NCBI GenBank assembly: GCA_945878575.1 | Contig: CAMDUB010000007.1 | Coordinates: forward strand, 1 to 64,000 | Origin: Phycisphaera mikurensis NBRC 102666 | Lineage (GTDB): Bacteria; Planctomycetota; Phycisphaerae; Phycisphaerales; SM1A02 | Direction of reading: 5' to 3' | DNA length: 64,000 bases | Part shown: one piece after another, positions 1 to 9,100 of the stretch | How positions within the stretch are numbered: the stretch's first letter is position 1 | How the letters are laid out: each line of letters starts with the position of its first letter | Position numbers and translations under genes: made by a program | Notes under the pieces: model-generated | Told to the model about the DNA's origin: nothing | Databases searched by the model: none | What the model saw: only the letters and a program-made list of their open reading frames with translations

Positions 1-1
1 T

Positions 2-343
2 GCGCCGCGCGACATCACCCCCGAAGCACTGCGCACAGTCATGCATCGCGAACATGCCGGCCTCATGGACCTTTCGCGCCTGCGCTGCCTTCAGAAGACG
101 CCGCGCACATTTCTTTCGCGCGGCATTGCCGGAACAATCAACCGCACACTGGTGATCACCCTGCCCGGATCACCGCGCGGGTGCACCGAAATGTTTGAGG
201 CGATCGCAGACATTCTTCCACATGCGATCGAAACGCTGCGTGGCGATGTCAAAGATGATGGTCGGCCAGAGCTGGATGCAACCGGGCAAGACGGATCAGA
301 TTCGGGATCGGGTTCGGGGCGAACCATCCATCACAAGGATTGA
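2..343 (+). CDS. MogA/MoaB-type molybdopterin adenylyltransferase, C-terminal part
   Basis: The 5' end lies outside the window; the frame is open from base 2. The visible part starts with an APRDITPEAL segment and continues through LSRGIAGTINRTLVITLPGSP and a PHAIETLRGD stretch. This is the pattern of the C-terminal half of MogA/MoaB proteins (TP-E motif, then SRG and LPGSP). These enzymes adenylate molybdopterin before molybdenum insertion. The last 25 or so residues are a Gly/Ser/Asp-rich tail that looks unconserved. The gene converges on the xanthine dehydrogenase set, and that enzyme needs molybdenum cofactor, so the placement makes sense. MogA and MoaB cannot be separated from this fragment. 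Confidence 0.85.
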   Translation, partial: APRDITPEALRTVMHREHAGLMDLSRLRCLQKTPRTFLSRGIAGTINRTLVITLPGSPRGCTEMFEAIADILPHAIETLRGDVKDDGRPELDATGQDGSDSGSGSGRTIHHKD

Positions 344-378
344 TCGCGCCTGTTTCAAGCATGACCGCACTTTGAAAC

Positions 379-1293
379 TTACTTCGCAGACACAAACTGA
401 AATTGGATTTGCTGCGGTACGCACGCGTGCCACCACGAATGAACGTGCGCGGGCCTTTCCGCTGGCAATTCAACGATTCGCGCCCGCATGACGACGGGCA
501 GTGGATCAATATCAAACGGATACGGATTCAGTTCAATTCTTCGATCACCTCGCGGGGTGACTGTGATTGTGCAGCGATCCATCCACCTGCGGCGAGGAAC
601 ATCGTGCAGTTCATAGGAATCATCACCAAGACCTTTAGAAGCGCCAGTTTTTGAAGGGATCAAGGCAGAACATAGCCCAAGCGAAATTCCATCACACAAC
701 TGAATCAGTCTCTGCAGCGGCGCGAGACTTGCGGGCTCAACCCACGATGCCGTTTCAGGATCTGCGCGAAGTTCTTCGATCCATCCAAGTTGCTTCTCCT
801 GCAACTCAGCCATAAATGCCAGTAGCGCTTCATTGCTCTCAGGACAGAGTTTTTCAGGCGCGCCCTTCCAGAAGAGCGGATGATTGAATGCAGGTTCTGG
901 AGTTTGAAGTGCACGCGCGGCATAGAACAAATACGCATGAGAACTGATGAGAAGATTCACAAACGGTCGGCGTGGAAATCTTGTGAGTCCCCTTCGCCAC
1001 CGATCGATTCCTGCTTGTTGATTCTGCAGTGCTTCGCCAAGACCTGCTGGGAAACCATCTGCCACAGAAAGCTCAGGAATCGCCTCCCACTCCCACCAAC
1101 CATTGTCATGCTCGGCGATAGCAAGAATCACTTCTGCGCGAAGTCGCTCAGGATCCGCGACGGTTTCTGCAGAAAAAAAACCTGGGCGAGTGAAGAGCGT
1201 GTTTCCCCAGTGTGCTGCAATAAATCCAGCGATCTGGCTGTGATCAGGCTGAGTGACCATCCAAAGCTTGCCATCTTGATTTGTCTTCAGCAA
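379..1293 (-). CDS. DUF3891 family protein in the purine operon
   Basis: The 304-residue product matches what I know of DUF3891: an N-terminal WMVTQPDHSQIAGFIAAHWGN segment and, near residue 60, AEHDNGWWEWE, with conserved His, Asp and Trp that could bind a metal. The family has no established function that I know of. The chosen start is a TTG at 1293, with an AAGG about six bases upstream; an ATG at 1260 is the alternative but would cut into the conserved N-terminus. It follows xdhC by 27 bases on the same strand, so it is probably the last gene of the xanthine dehydrogenase operon. A role in purine breakdown is inferred from position only. The C-terminal 100 residues look less conserved. 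Confidence 0.8.
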   Translation of the reverse strand: MLKTNQDGKLWMVTQPDHSQIAGFIAAHWGNTLFTRPGFFSAETVADPERLRAEVILAIAEHDNGWWEWEAIPELSVADGFPAGLGEALQNQQAGIDRWRRGLTRFPRRPFVNLLISSHAYLFYAARALQTPEPAFNHPLFWKGAPEKLCPESNEALLAFMAELQEKQLGWIEELRADPETASWVEPASLAPLQRLIQLCDGISLGLCSALIPSKTGASKGLGDDSYELHDVPRRRWMDRCTITVTPRGDRRIELNPYPFDIDPLPVVMRARIVELPAERPAHVHSWWHACVPQQIQFQFVSAK

Positions 1294-1320
1294 TGAGAGC
1301 CTTGTCGGGTGTGAGTCATA

Positions 1321-2142
1321 TCAAAGGACACATTTCCTGATCACGTCACGTTCCTGCAAGAGTTGTGCGGCGATGCTGACTGCGATTTCCGGCGGGGAGT
1401 TTGATCCAATTGGCAGGCCAATCGGGCAATGAATTCGCTCAACCATCAATTCGTCGAATCCCTCTTTGAGAAGAGTGCTTCGCAGCGTTCGTGACTTTGG
1501 CTCGCTGCCGATGACGCCGATGAATGCGGCGTCACCTCGTCGGAGAATTTCGCGCACGATCGGTAAGTCGGTTGCATGACCTTGCGACATGCAAAGATAA
1601 AATGTTCCTGCAGGCAACTTAGAAACAAACTCCGCAGGTTCTGCGACAAGCACCTTGCACATGTTGGGCTGCGAGGCAATTTTCGCCAGCCAGTCATCGC
1701 GTGGATCAATGCAGGTCAAACTGCACTCGAATGTGCAAAGAAGCAAAAGTGTCGCTTGCGCAACATGCCCCGCACCGAAGAGTGCGATATTCCAATTCGG
1801 CAGCGCAGAGATTTCATAAAACAAAGTTGCAGCTCCGCCACAAACCATGTTCAAATCGCGCAGAAGTTCATATCGAACAATCTCCGGCTGAACCGTAGCA
1901 GCAGGAATTGCGCCCGCAAGCTGCCGAGCGATCATCGCTTGCCCATGGGTGATTGCGCGAGCCTCAAGCCGACCGCCGCCGACAGTTCCCCATGCAAGTC
2001 CACTCGCAGTGACAATCGCTTTCGCCCCAATATCTTGCGGAACGTGCCCTTCAGGCTCAACAAGTGTGACGGTAACAAAGACTGTGCCTCGCTCGGCGAG
2101 TGCACTTGCCTGATGAAGATATTCACGCATCGAATAACTCAT
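1321..2142 (-). CDS. xdhC: XdhC-type molybdenum cofactor sulfuration/insertion chaperone
   Basis: XdhC proteins bind the molybdenum cofactor, promote its sulfuration and deliver it to xanthine dehydrogenase. The 273-residue product shows the N-terminal XdhC domain (VTLVEPEGHVPQDIGAKAIV, then WGTVGGGRLEA) and the C-terminal Rossmann-like domain (NIALFGAGHVAQATLLLL, and FIGVIGSEPKSRTLRSTL with a following IHCPIGLPIGSNSPPEIAVS). The start is the ATG at 2142, preceded by GGGAGC; the longer open frame upstream is noncoding-looking and overlaps xdhB. It lies 16 bases after the xdhB stop, in the order xdhA-xdhB-xdhC, which is a common arrangement. Confidence 0.93.
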   Translation of the reverse strand: MSYSMREYLHQASALAERGTVFVTVTLVEPEGHVPQDIGAKAIVTASGLAWGTVGGGRLEARAITHGQAMIARQLAGAIPAATVQPEIVRYELLRDLNMVCGGAATLFYEISALPNWNIALFGAGHVAQATLLLLCTFECSLTCIDPRDDWLAKIASQPNMCKVLVAEPAEFVSKLPAGTFYLCMSQGHATDLPIVREILRRGDAAFIGVIGSEPKSRTLRSTLLKEGFDELMVERIHCPIGLPIGSNSPPEIAVSIAAQLLQERDVIRKCVL

Positions 2143-2158
2143 TGTGAGCTCCCGATTG

Positions 2159-4651
2159 TCAATGGACAGCACTTGCTTCTTGCGTATCCCAGATGGCGAA
2201 TGATTCTGGTGAGAGTCCGCGCAACACGCGCTCTGCGGTTGCTGGAATGGCCAGCGGGACAAGGTGCACGTTTTCTGTTTTTGAATGATTGCGCGCCGAC
2301 ATGATCGCATCGCGCACCGCGGTCCACACTGAGAGCGATAGAAGCAGCGGCGGCTCGCCCGAAGCCTTCGAGCCACGCACATTCACCGTATTTCCATGGT
2401 TAAAGATCAGGTCCGCATTGAAGACACGCGGGGTGTCCTGCACGTTCGGAATCTTGTACGTGCTGGGTGAATGGGAAAGCAACTTGCCATTGTCGTCATA
2501 CACCAAGTGTTCCGTCGTCACCCAACCCATGCCTTGCACGAAGCCACCCATCACCTGCCCCATGTCAAGCGCGTGGTTCACCGGCCGACCCATGTCCATC
2601 AGAATGTCGACGCGCCGCACCTTGACCTCGCCGGTATGCCGATCAAGCTCCACCTCACTCGCGGCAACGCCCTGCGTGAAATACAAGAATGCTTTGCCCT
2701 TACCAGTGAGCTTGTCGAATCCCAAATCAGGGATGCGGTAATGCGCGTATTCGCTCACGGAAATTCGATTGAGATACGCCTCGCGTACAAGTGCTGCGAA
2801 GCCCACGGAGAACACTGATCCAGAGCGATCCGTCACCGTCACCACGCCGTCGCTGAACTCCACGCGCTGCTCATCGGTCCCACGTGGACTGACTTCTGAT
2901 CCCACCGTGATTTCCGGCATGGTTCCAAGAGCGGCGGTCTTTCCCGCCCACGATTCCTGCGGAATTGATCGCAGGCGAATGGCGAGCGCAGATAGGCGCC
3001 CGCGAATCGTCTCGCATGCCTGAAGCGCAGCAGCACCATTGATATCGGTGCCCGCCGACGCAGCGGTCGGCGATGTGTTCGCGTTCTTCTCCGTCGATGT
3101 TGGCATCATCCGCACTGACTCGGTCGGCAGCCCAAACTGCTCAGCAACGATTGCCGCAATGCGCGTATTCACGCCCTGCCCCATCTCAACTGCGCCGGTT
3201 GAGACCTGCACAGTTCCATCGCGATGAAGATTGACGAGTGCGTTGCCTTGGTTCAAAAATCGCGTGGTGAACGAAATGCCAAACTTAACCGCCGTCAGCG
3301 AAAGTCCACGCGGATGCCCGTCCGGATTGCGCGCCCGATCACCGTTCCACGCTGCAATTTCCGCGCGGCGCGCGCGGTATGCGCATCGTTCCGTGAGCGT
3401 TGCGAACAGCTCCGGCAAGTGGTTGTCCTCAACGCGCTGCCCATAGGGCGTCATGTCTTGGCCAGGCCCGTAGCAATTCAATATGCGAACATCAAGCGCG
3501 TCACGACCAACAACGCGTGCGATGTCCTCAATGACGGACTCAATGAGCGCAACGCCCTTGGGGCCACCGAAGCCGCGAAATGCAGTGTGTGGATGGAAAT
3601 TGGTGCGACACACCTGCCCGCGCACACGCATATTCGGAATGAAATACGCGTTGTCGCAGTGCAACATGGCGCGTTCCATGATCGCCGTGGAAAGATCGGC
3701 ATACGCACCGCCGTCGGCATGCAACATTGCGTCCATCGCAATGATTCGACCGTCCACATCGAAGCCGCACTGATACTCAATCCGGAAAGGATTTCGCTTC
3801 CCAGTGATGATCATGTCGTCGTCCTTGGAAAGAACGAGACGCGCCGCGCGGCCAGTCTGCTTCGCCACCAATGCGGCATACGCGGCAATAGGAGCCGCCT
3901 GCGATTCCTTGCCCCCAAATGCGCCGCCCAAGCGCTTGGCAATGCACACCACATCGCTGAAGCGCACGCCGCACGCTTCTGCAACCACGTGTTGCGTCTC
4001 AGTGGGATGCTGCGTCGAGGAATGCACTTCGAGCTGCCCGTCCTCGCGCGGATACACCACTGCCGCTTGGCTCTCAAGATAGAAGTGATCAGCGCCACCG
4101 ATCTCTAGCGTTCCCGCAATGCGGTGAGGCGACCGCGCCAGCCCTGCCGCTGCGTCACCAGTTGCGATCGTGCGTTCCGATCCGATGAAACTCTTCGCCG
4201 CCACCGCTTCTGCCACGCTGCGAATGGCAGGCAATTTTTCCCATTCCACTACAACTGCAGCCAAACCCTTCGCGAGCGCTTCCTTGGTCTCTGCACCCAG
4301 CACGGCCACCACTTCGCCAACGAAGTTCACCTCGGATGCTGCAATGATCGGCTGATCTTGAAAGATGGTGCCCCAAACGTTGTGCGCCACATCAGCGGCG
4401 GTCACAGCACACACAACGCCAGGAATAGCGAGCGCGGGCGCGGTTTCGAGGCGGCGCACTCGCGCGCGCGCGTATGGGCTGTACACCAGCCCGCAGTGCA
4501 GTTCGCCCTTTAGCATCGGGCGGTCATCGATGTATTCCGATTTTCCCGTGACATGGGTCGTAGACGAATCATGCGGCACCGATCCCTGATCAGTAATGAT
4601 CGCAGCGAGCCGAGTAGGAGTACTGGTGTGCTCAGCCACGGAGCACCTCAT
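2159..4651 (-). CDS. xdhB: Xanthine dehydrogenase, molybdopterin-binding subunit
   Basis: This is the large catalytic subunit that oxidises hypoxanthine to xanthine and urate. Key segments, numbered from the ATG at 4651: GGAFGGKES near 243-250, whose Glu249 matches the purine-binding Glu802 of the bovine enzyme; AFRGFGGPKG near 357-366, whose Arg359 matches bovine Arg880; and GSKASGEPPL near 760-769, whose Glu766 matches the catalytic Glu1261. All three support purine rather than aldehyde oxidation. The length (about 830) is slightly above the usual 770-780. The gene overlaps the end of xdhA. A GTG at 4639, with GAGGTG just upstream, is an equally plausible start and would give an 8-base overlap. 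Confidence 0.95.
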   Translation of the reverse strand: MRCSVAEHTSTPTRLAAIITDQGSVPHDSSTTHVTGKSEYIDDRPMLKGELHCGLVYSPYARARVRRLETAPALAIPGVVCAVTAADVAHNVWGTIFQDQPIIAASEVNFVGEVVAVLGAETKEALAKGLAAVVVEWEKLPAIRSVAEAVAAKSFIGSERTIATGDAAAGLARSPHRIAGTLEIGGADHFYLESQAAVVYPREDGQLEVHSSTQHPTETQHVVAEACGVRFSDVVCIAKRLGGAFGGKESQAAPIAAYAALVAKQTGRAARLVLSKDDDMIITGKRNPFRIEYQCGFDVDGRIIAMDAMLHADGGAYADLSTAIMERAMLHCDNAYFIPNMRVRGQVCRTNFHPHTAFRGFGGPKGVALIESVIEDIARVVGRDALDVRILNCYGPGQDMTPYGQRVEDNHLPELFATLTERCAYRARRAEIAAWNGDRARNPDGHPRGLSLTAVKFGISFTTRFLNQGNALVNLHRDGTVQVSTGAVEMGQGVNTRIAAIVAEQFGLPTESVRMMPTSTEKNANTSPTAASAGTDINGAAALQACETIRGRLSALAIRLRSIPQESWAGKTAALGTMPEITVGSEVSPRGTDEQRVEFSDGVVTVTDRSGSVFSVGFAALVREAYLNRISVSEYAHYRIPDLGFDKLTGKGKAFLYFTQGVAASEVELDRHTGEVKVRRVDILMDMGRPVNHALDMGQVMGGFVQGMGWVTTEHLVYDDNGKLLSHSPSTYKIPNVQDTPRVFNADLIFNHGNTVNVRGSKASGEPPLLLSLSVWTAVRDAIMSARNHSKTENVHLVPLAIPATAERVLRGLSPESFAIWDTQEASAVH

Positions 4652-6107
4652 TGCCAAAGCGTCGGAAGATATATGCAGCAGTCACGCGTCGGTATGCACC
4701 ACTGCCGCGAACATCAGAGATCGGCGCAATTGATCCAGCGATCAGGTGCGCTACTGATTCAATGCGCTCAGTCGTGAGTTCGCCGCACAGGGCCTGCTCT
4801 GCGTCTGGCATCCGGACAGGCGTCGCTGCAACTCCGCCGTAAGCGATCCGCGCGGATGTCACACACGGCGCCGATTTCCCGCGACGCCCAGTGCCGAGCG
4901 TGACCGCAAATGCCCCGCTGACTGCGCTGATATCGAGATCCTTGCGCTGCGAAACCTTGCAGAGTCGCAGCACCTCGCGCGATGGCGTCCGCTGAAATGA
5001 CACGTGAGTAATGATCTCGCCCGGCTCGAGCGCCAGTTGTTTATACCCAAGATACAACTCAGTCATTGCAATCGATCGCTTGCGAATCGGCCCCTTGCCA
5101 CCCGGCCGCCCGGCGACATGGACTGTGCCGCCTGCAATCAGAAGAAACGGCAGCGTGTCTCCAATCGGCGACGCGTTCGCGATGTTGCCGACCAGTGTCG
5201 CAACATTCTTAATCTGCGGCGACGCAAAGAGGTTCAGGAACTGCGCAAACTCCGGGGCAACGTCCTCGCTCACGCGGCGCACCTCTGCAAGCGTCACGCG
5301 CGCGCCGAAAGTCGCGCCAGCGCGACTCACTTTCGTTGCATAGAGCTCGGGTACAAGATGCAAACTCAGAAGCGCCGCAGGCATCGGCTTGCCCTTATTG
5401 ATCTGCACACCAAGGTCCGTAGCCGCACCAATCACCCGGAATCCCGGATGGAGCGCAGCAAAGGTGACTGCCTCGCGCAGCGTTGCTGGCGCAAACAATT
5501 CCACGCCGTCATGGCTCACTCGCATCGACTGCTCTGTTGCTGTAATCGATTCGGCAACTGCGTTCATATCTGAATATCGAAGGGCCACGGAATGTTGCTC
5601 AGTAGCGCGCACGGTGAGTGCCGCCTGAATGATCGGCGCATATCCAGTGCAGCGGCATAAATTCCCGGTGAGATAGTTCATTGCCATCCGCTCATCGGCC
5701 TGCGCATGCTTCTCCAACATGCCGCTCAACGCCATCACGAAACCGGGTGTGCAGTAGCCACACTGCGATGCGTGACATACGCGCATGGCATGTTGCGCTG
5801 GCGACAATTCATTACCGCGCTGCATGCCTTCCACTGTGACGATGTGCGCGCCATCCATCTGCGCCACGGTCGCAATACAAGAATTCATTGCCTCATACTC
5901 AAACGCTGCCCCTGCGACGAAGGCTGCGCCCGGTCGCGGGAACGCACGCAACACCGTGCACGCGCCACAGTCCCCTTCCGCACACACAATCTTCGTGCCA
6001 GACAGGCCGGCTTCCTTGCGCAACCACTCCGCGAGCATCATCAAGGCCTCACGACCTCGTATCTCACGGCGCACGCCATTCACATGGAGAAGTGCATAAT
6101 CACGCAT
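4632..6107 (-). CDS. xdhA: Xanthine dehydrogenase, FAD and iron-sulfur subunit
   Basis: The 491-residue product carries electrons from the molybdenum site through two [2Fe-2S] clusters to FAD. The plant-type ferredoxin domain has CAEGDCGACTVL at 42-53; the second cluster domain has CHASQCGYCTPGFVM and NLCRCTGYAPI. The FAD domain follows with VIGAATDLGVQINKG and ATLVGNIANASPIGDTLP, and the CO dehydrogenase flavoprotein C-terminal domain ends the protein. Fusion of both halves in one chain is the usual bacterial XdhA layout. The ATG at 6107 is preferred; a GTG two codons upstream (6113) is possible. It starts 36 bases after the giant fusion gene and overlaps xdhB, so the three are probably one transcript. 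Confidence 0.95.
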   Translation of the reverse strand: MRDYALLHVNGVRREIRGREALMMLAEWLRKEAGLSGTKIVCAEGDCGACTVLRAFPRPGAAFVAGAAFEYEAMNSCIATVAQMDGAHIVTVEGMQRGNELSPAQHAMRVCHASQCGYCTPGFVMALSGMLEKHAQADERMAMNYLTGNLCRCTGYAPIIQAALTVRATEQHSVALRYSDMNAVAESITATEQSMRVSHDGVELFAPATLREAVTFAALHPGFRVIGAATDLGVQINKGKPMPAALLSLHLVPELYATKVSRAGATFGARVTLAEVRRVSEDVAPEFAQFLNLFASPQIKNVATLVGNIANASPIGDTLPFLLIAGGTVHVAGRPGGKGPIRKRSIAMTELYLGYKQLALEPGEIITHVSFQRTPSREVLRLCKVSQRKDLDISAVSGAFAVTLGTGRRGKSAPCVTSARIAYGGVAATPVRMPDAEQALCGELTTERIESVAHLIAGSIAPISDVRGSGAYRRVTAAYIFRRFGNEVLRG

Positions 6108-6142
6108 TGACACGATCGTAGCACCCGCAGCACGCGCGCTAC

Positions 6143-9100
6143 TCAGGGCGCCGCGAACACCCGCACCCGGTTCATTCCACCATCAGGAAACACGATCACC
6201 CGAATCTGCTCACACGGGCCGACTCTGCCCACTTGGAAGGCGATGATGTTGCCAGCAAACGCCTTGACCTCCGTGAGCGCAACCAATGGCACCCACTCCG
6301 TGCCACATAGGCCGTCGATCGCAACCTCGCGCGGATTGTTGTTGACGAAATGACTAAAATCCAACTCAATTCGACCGATCTTTGCCGGTTGCCCAAGCCT
6401 GATCACCACATTCTCCGAGTGTCCCGGCTCACGACTTCGCGCCGACTCGAGCCCGTCCACCATGCTGAGCGGCGGATACGGAGAGATGACTTGCGTGGCT
6501 GGCGAGTAGTGCTCATTGGAAGCAGAAACCACCTGACCACCGAAGGCCGCGCTTGCGAGATCCGCCAACCCACTACCGACCCGGGCAATGCTGGCGGCCA
6601 CCTCCGCAGCGGTCGTGGTGTATCTCGGCGTCATCGGCTTCTTCGTTTGCGGATCAAACGCATGCCAAGCGCGGATCGCGGGTGAAAGCATGCGCTCCTT
6701 CTCAGCCACAGGAAGCTCATTCCCATACAGCGCGAGACGAGTGACGCCCCCATCGGGGTACATGCGCACGCGGATCCGCTGAAACTGAGCAACACCCGAA
6801 ATGGACTCCACCGCGTGGGCGCCGTGTCCAAAGAGTTGCATAGGCGCCACAATCGCCTGCCACTCCCCGCGCGCTGCATCCCAACCGTCGATCTCCAGTT
6901 TCTCGGCATGATTTCCAAGATGGAACTGCGTCGAAACCGCAACACAACTCACCGCTGCAGGACGTTGCAATTCAAAGATCATCCAATCAAACGGTTCCGG
7001 ATTGTGGCGAACCGTCTCCCAACTATCCATGATCTTTCCCTGACGCCCAAAAAGCTTGGGATCGAAAGTAGGCAGATACGGCGACAGTAAATTCTCCGCG
7101 CGCGCAAATCGCTGGTTTGAAACCGCTTCGACACGTGCGCCGACTACATGATTGAAGGTGGCGAGCGGATCACGCGGCCCGTGCGCATCGATCTCCTCGG
7201 GCAGATCCGCTGCAAACGCTGCGAACACCAATTCTCGGTAGCCCGCGTTGACACGCTGTTCCGGTGGAATACCGCCGAATGCCAAATCACTCCGAAATTG
7301 GCTCGTATCTACGCCGCGCATTCCCATGTGCCGCAGAATGATCTGCGCGGCCTCTGCAACGAACAACATGCCCGCGTGCTCCCCATTGCACAACACCACG
7401 AAGCCGTTCCCTGCGTCTGGACCCGCGTAACAATGGACGAACAGCGCGCGGAATCCGTCATTCGCACCCTGATGTATCGCCAGACGATTCGGTCCCGCTT
7501 CGGCCGTGAAGATGCCAAGACCCATGTTGCATCCCATAAATTCACGACATCCCCTATCGGATCCATGCAACATCCGCACCGCCGTCTCATGAGAAATCAG
7601 TCCGCATCCATTGATGCTCTGATGCGCGTTACTCAGTGCCATAAGGAACCGCGCGACGTCAGCGGCTGACGCCACTGCCCCAGCAGCGATTGCGGGAAAC
7701 ACCTTGCGCGTACCTACTACTGGTTCTCCAGAATCAAGAAATCCAGTCGCGCACTCCAAGCCAACCAGTTCATCTTCACAGAACGTACATTCGTCCATTC
7801 CGAGCTCGCGCAAGAATGCATCGATCTGAACATGAACGGGTGCGCCTCCCATACACTCGATGAGGTGCTGAAGTACCAGGAATCCACCGCCCGAATATTG
7901 AAACCGCGTTCCCGGCGCATTCACAACGCCCACTGGCTCGTACCCATGTCGCTCGTTACCGTTCAGGAGCTCAAAGATCGGCGGAAATGCCTCGTTTGCA
8001 GGCACGCCATTCACATAATGCATGTTCAAGCCCTGGTGCGACATGAGGTGCGCCACCGTGACTTGATCCGCCCATTCTGGATGCGCTGCGTCGAGAGACG
8101 GGACTCGAAACTTCGAACCAGCCTTGGAAAGGAGCGCGTTCACGCTCGCAGAAATTGGAACGCCCGCCTTGCGAAATTGCTCCATCACGAAGCACGTACC
8201 GATGCTCTTACTGAGCGACGCGATCTCAAATCCTGTCTGCGGAGTGACTGCATGGAGCGCATTACGATTCCCAAACTGCAACGATTGCAGATGATTCACC
8301 GGGGAAGCGACACACACCGATGCACCCTTCACCCCGTGCCGCGCAAGCGCAGCGGTGATCTCATCAAACACTGTATCCACCGGCTGCGCGAGCAATCGAC
8401 CCTTTGTGATCTGCCAAAGCGCTTCGCGCGCATGCCCAAGCTCCACTTCATGCGAATGCTCGATCCGAGTTCGCAGCGCCTCCAGCAGTTCTGTCCCAGT
8501 ACGCCCCTTGGCAGCCACCAAAAACTTGAAACCAAACCGCTCTCGATATCGGCTGCCGAGGCCGCGAAGTTCCTGTGCAACTTCGGCGGTGCCTCCTAAG
8601 ACCTTCGCCTGCTCCTGCGCCGCCGTCGCGTCGAGCGTCCGAGCAGCCTCGCCAATATCACCGTGAAAGTGCGCTGCCTCATTGATCTCATGAATATCAA
8701 AGCTGCGCACCAACTGCTCGGCCTTGCCAAGATCCAACACCGGATCGAGCGCCATTTGCTCGGCAAATCGCCGACTTCCACACGCCGAGAAGAACGCATG
8801 TAGTCGCGCCAACCGCTTCGGAATCGCATACTTCGTAGGCTCGATCGCCTGCAGCGCTGCCCACGGATCCTCCTGCGTTCGGATCGCATCAAGCGTGAAC
8901 GGCAGCAACAGCTCAGTAGCGAATTCAACTGGCGACTCGCTGCCCATCAGCTGCAACATCAGATTCATAGCAACCGGATACCACTTCCGCGTGCGATCGT
9001 CCCACTTCACCTGGACGATCTTGCGCTGGTCCGAAAGATCCTTCCGAATGAAATGCATTTCCTCATGTGCAATGCGCATGAAATCGGCACACGAGAAGCG

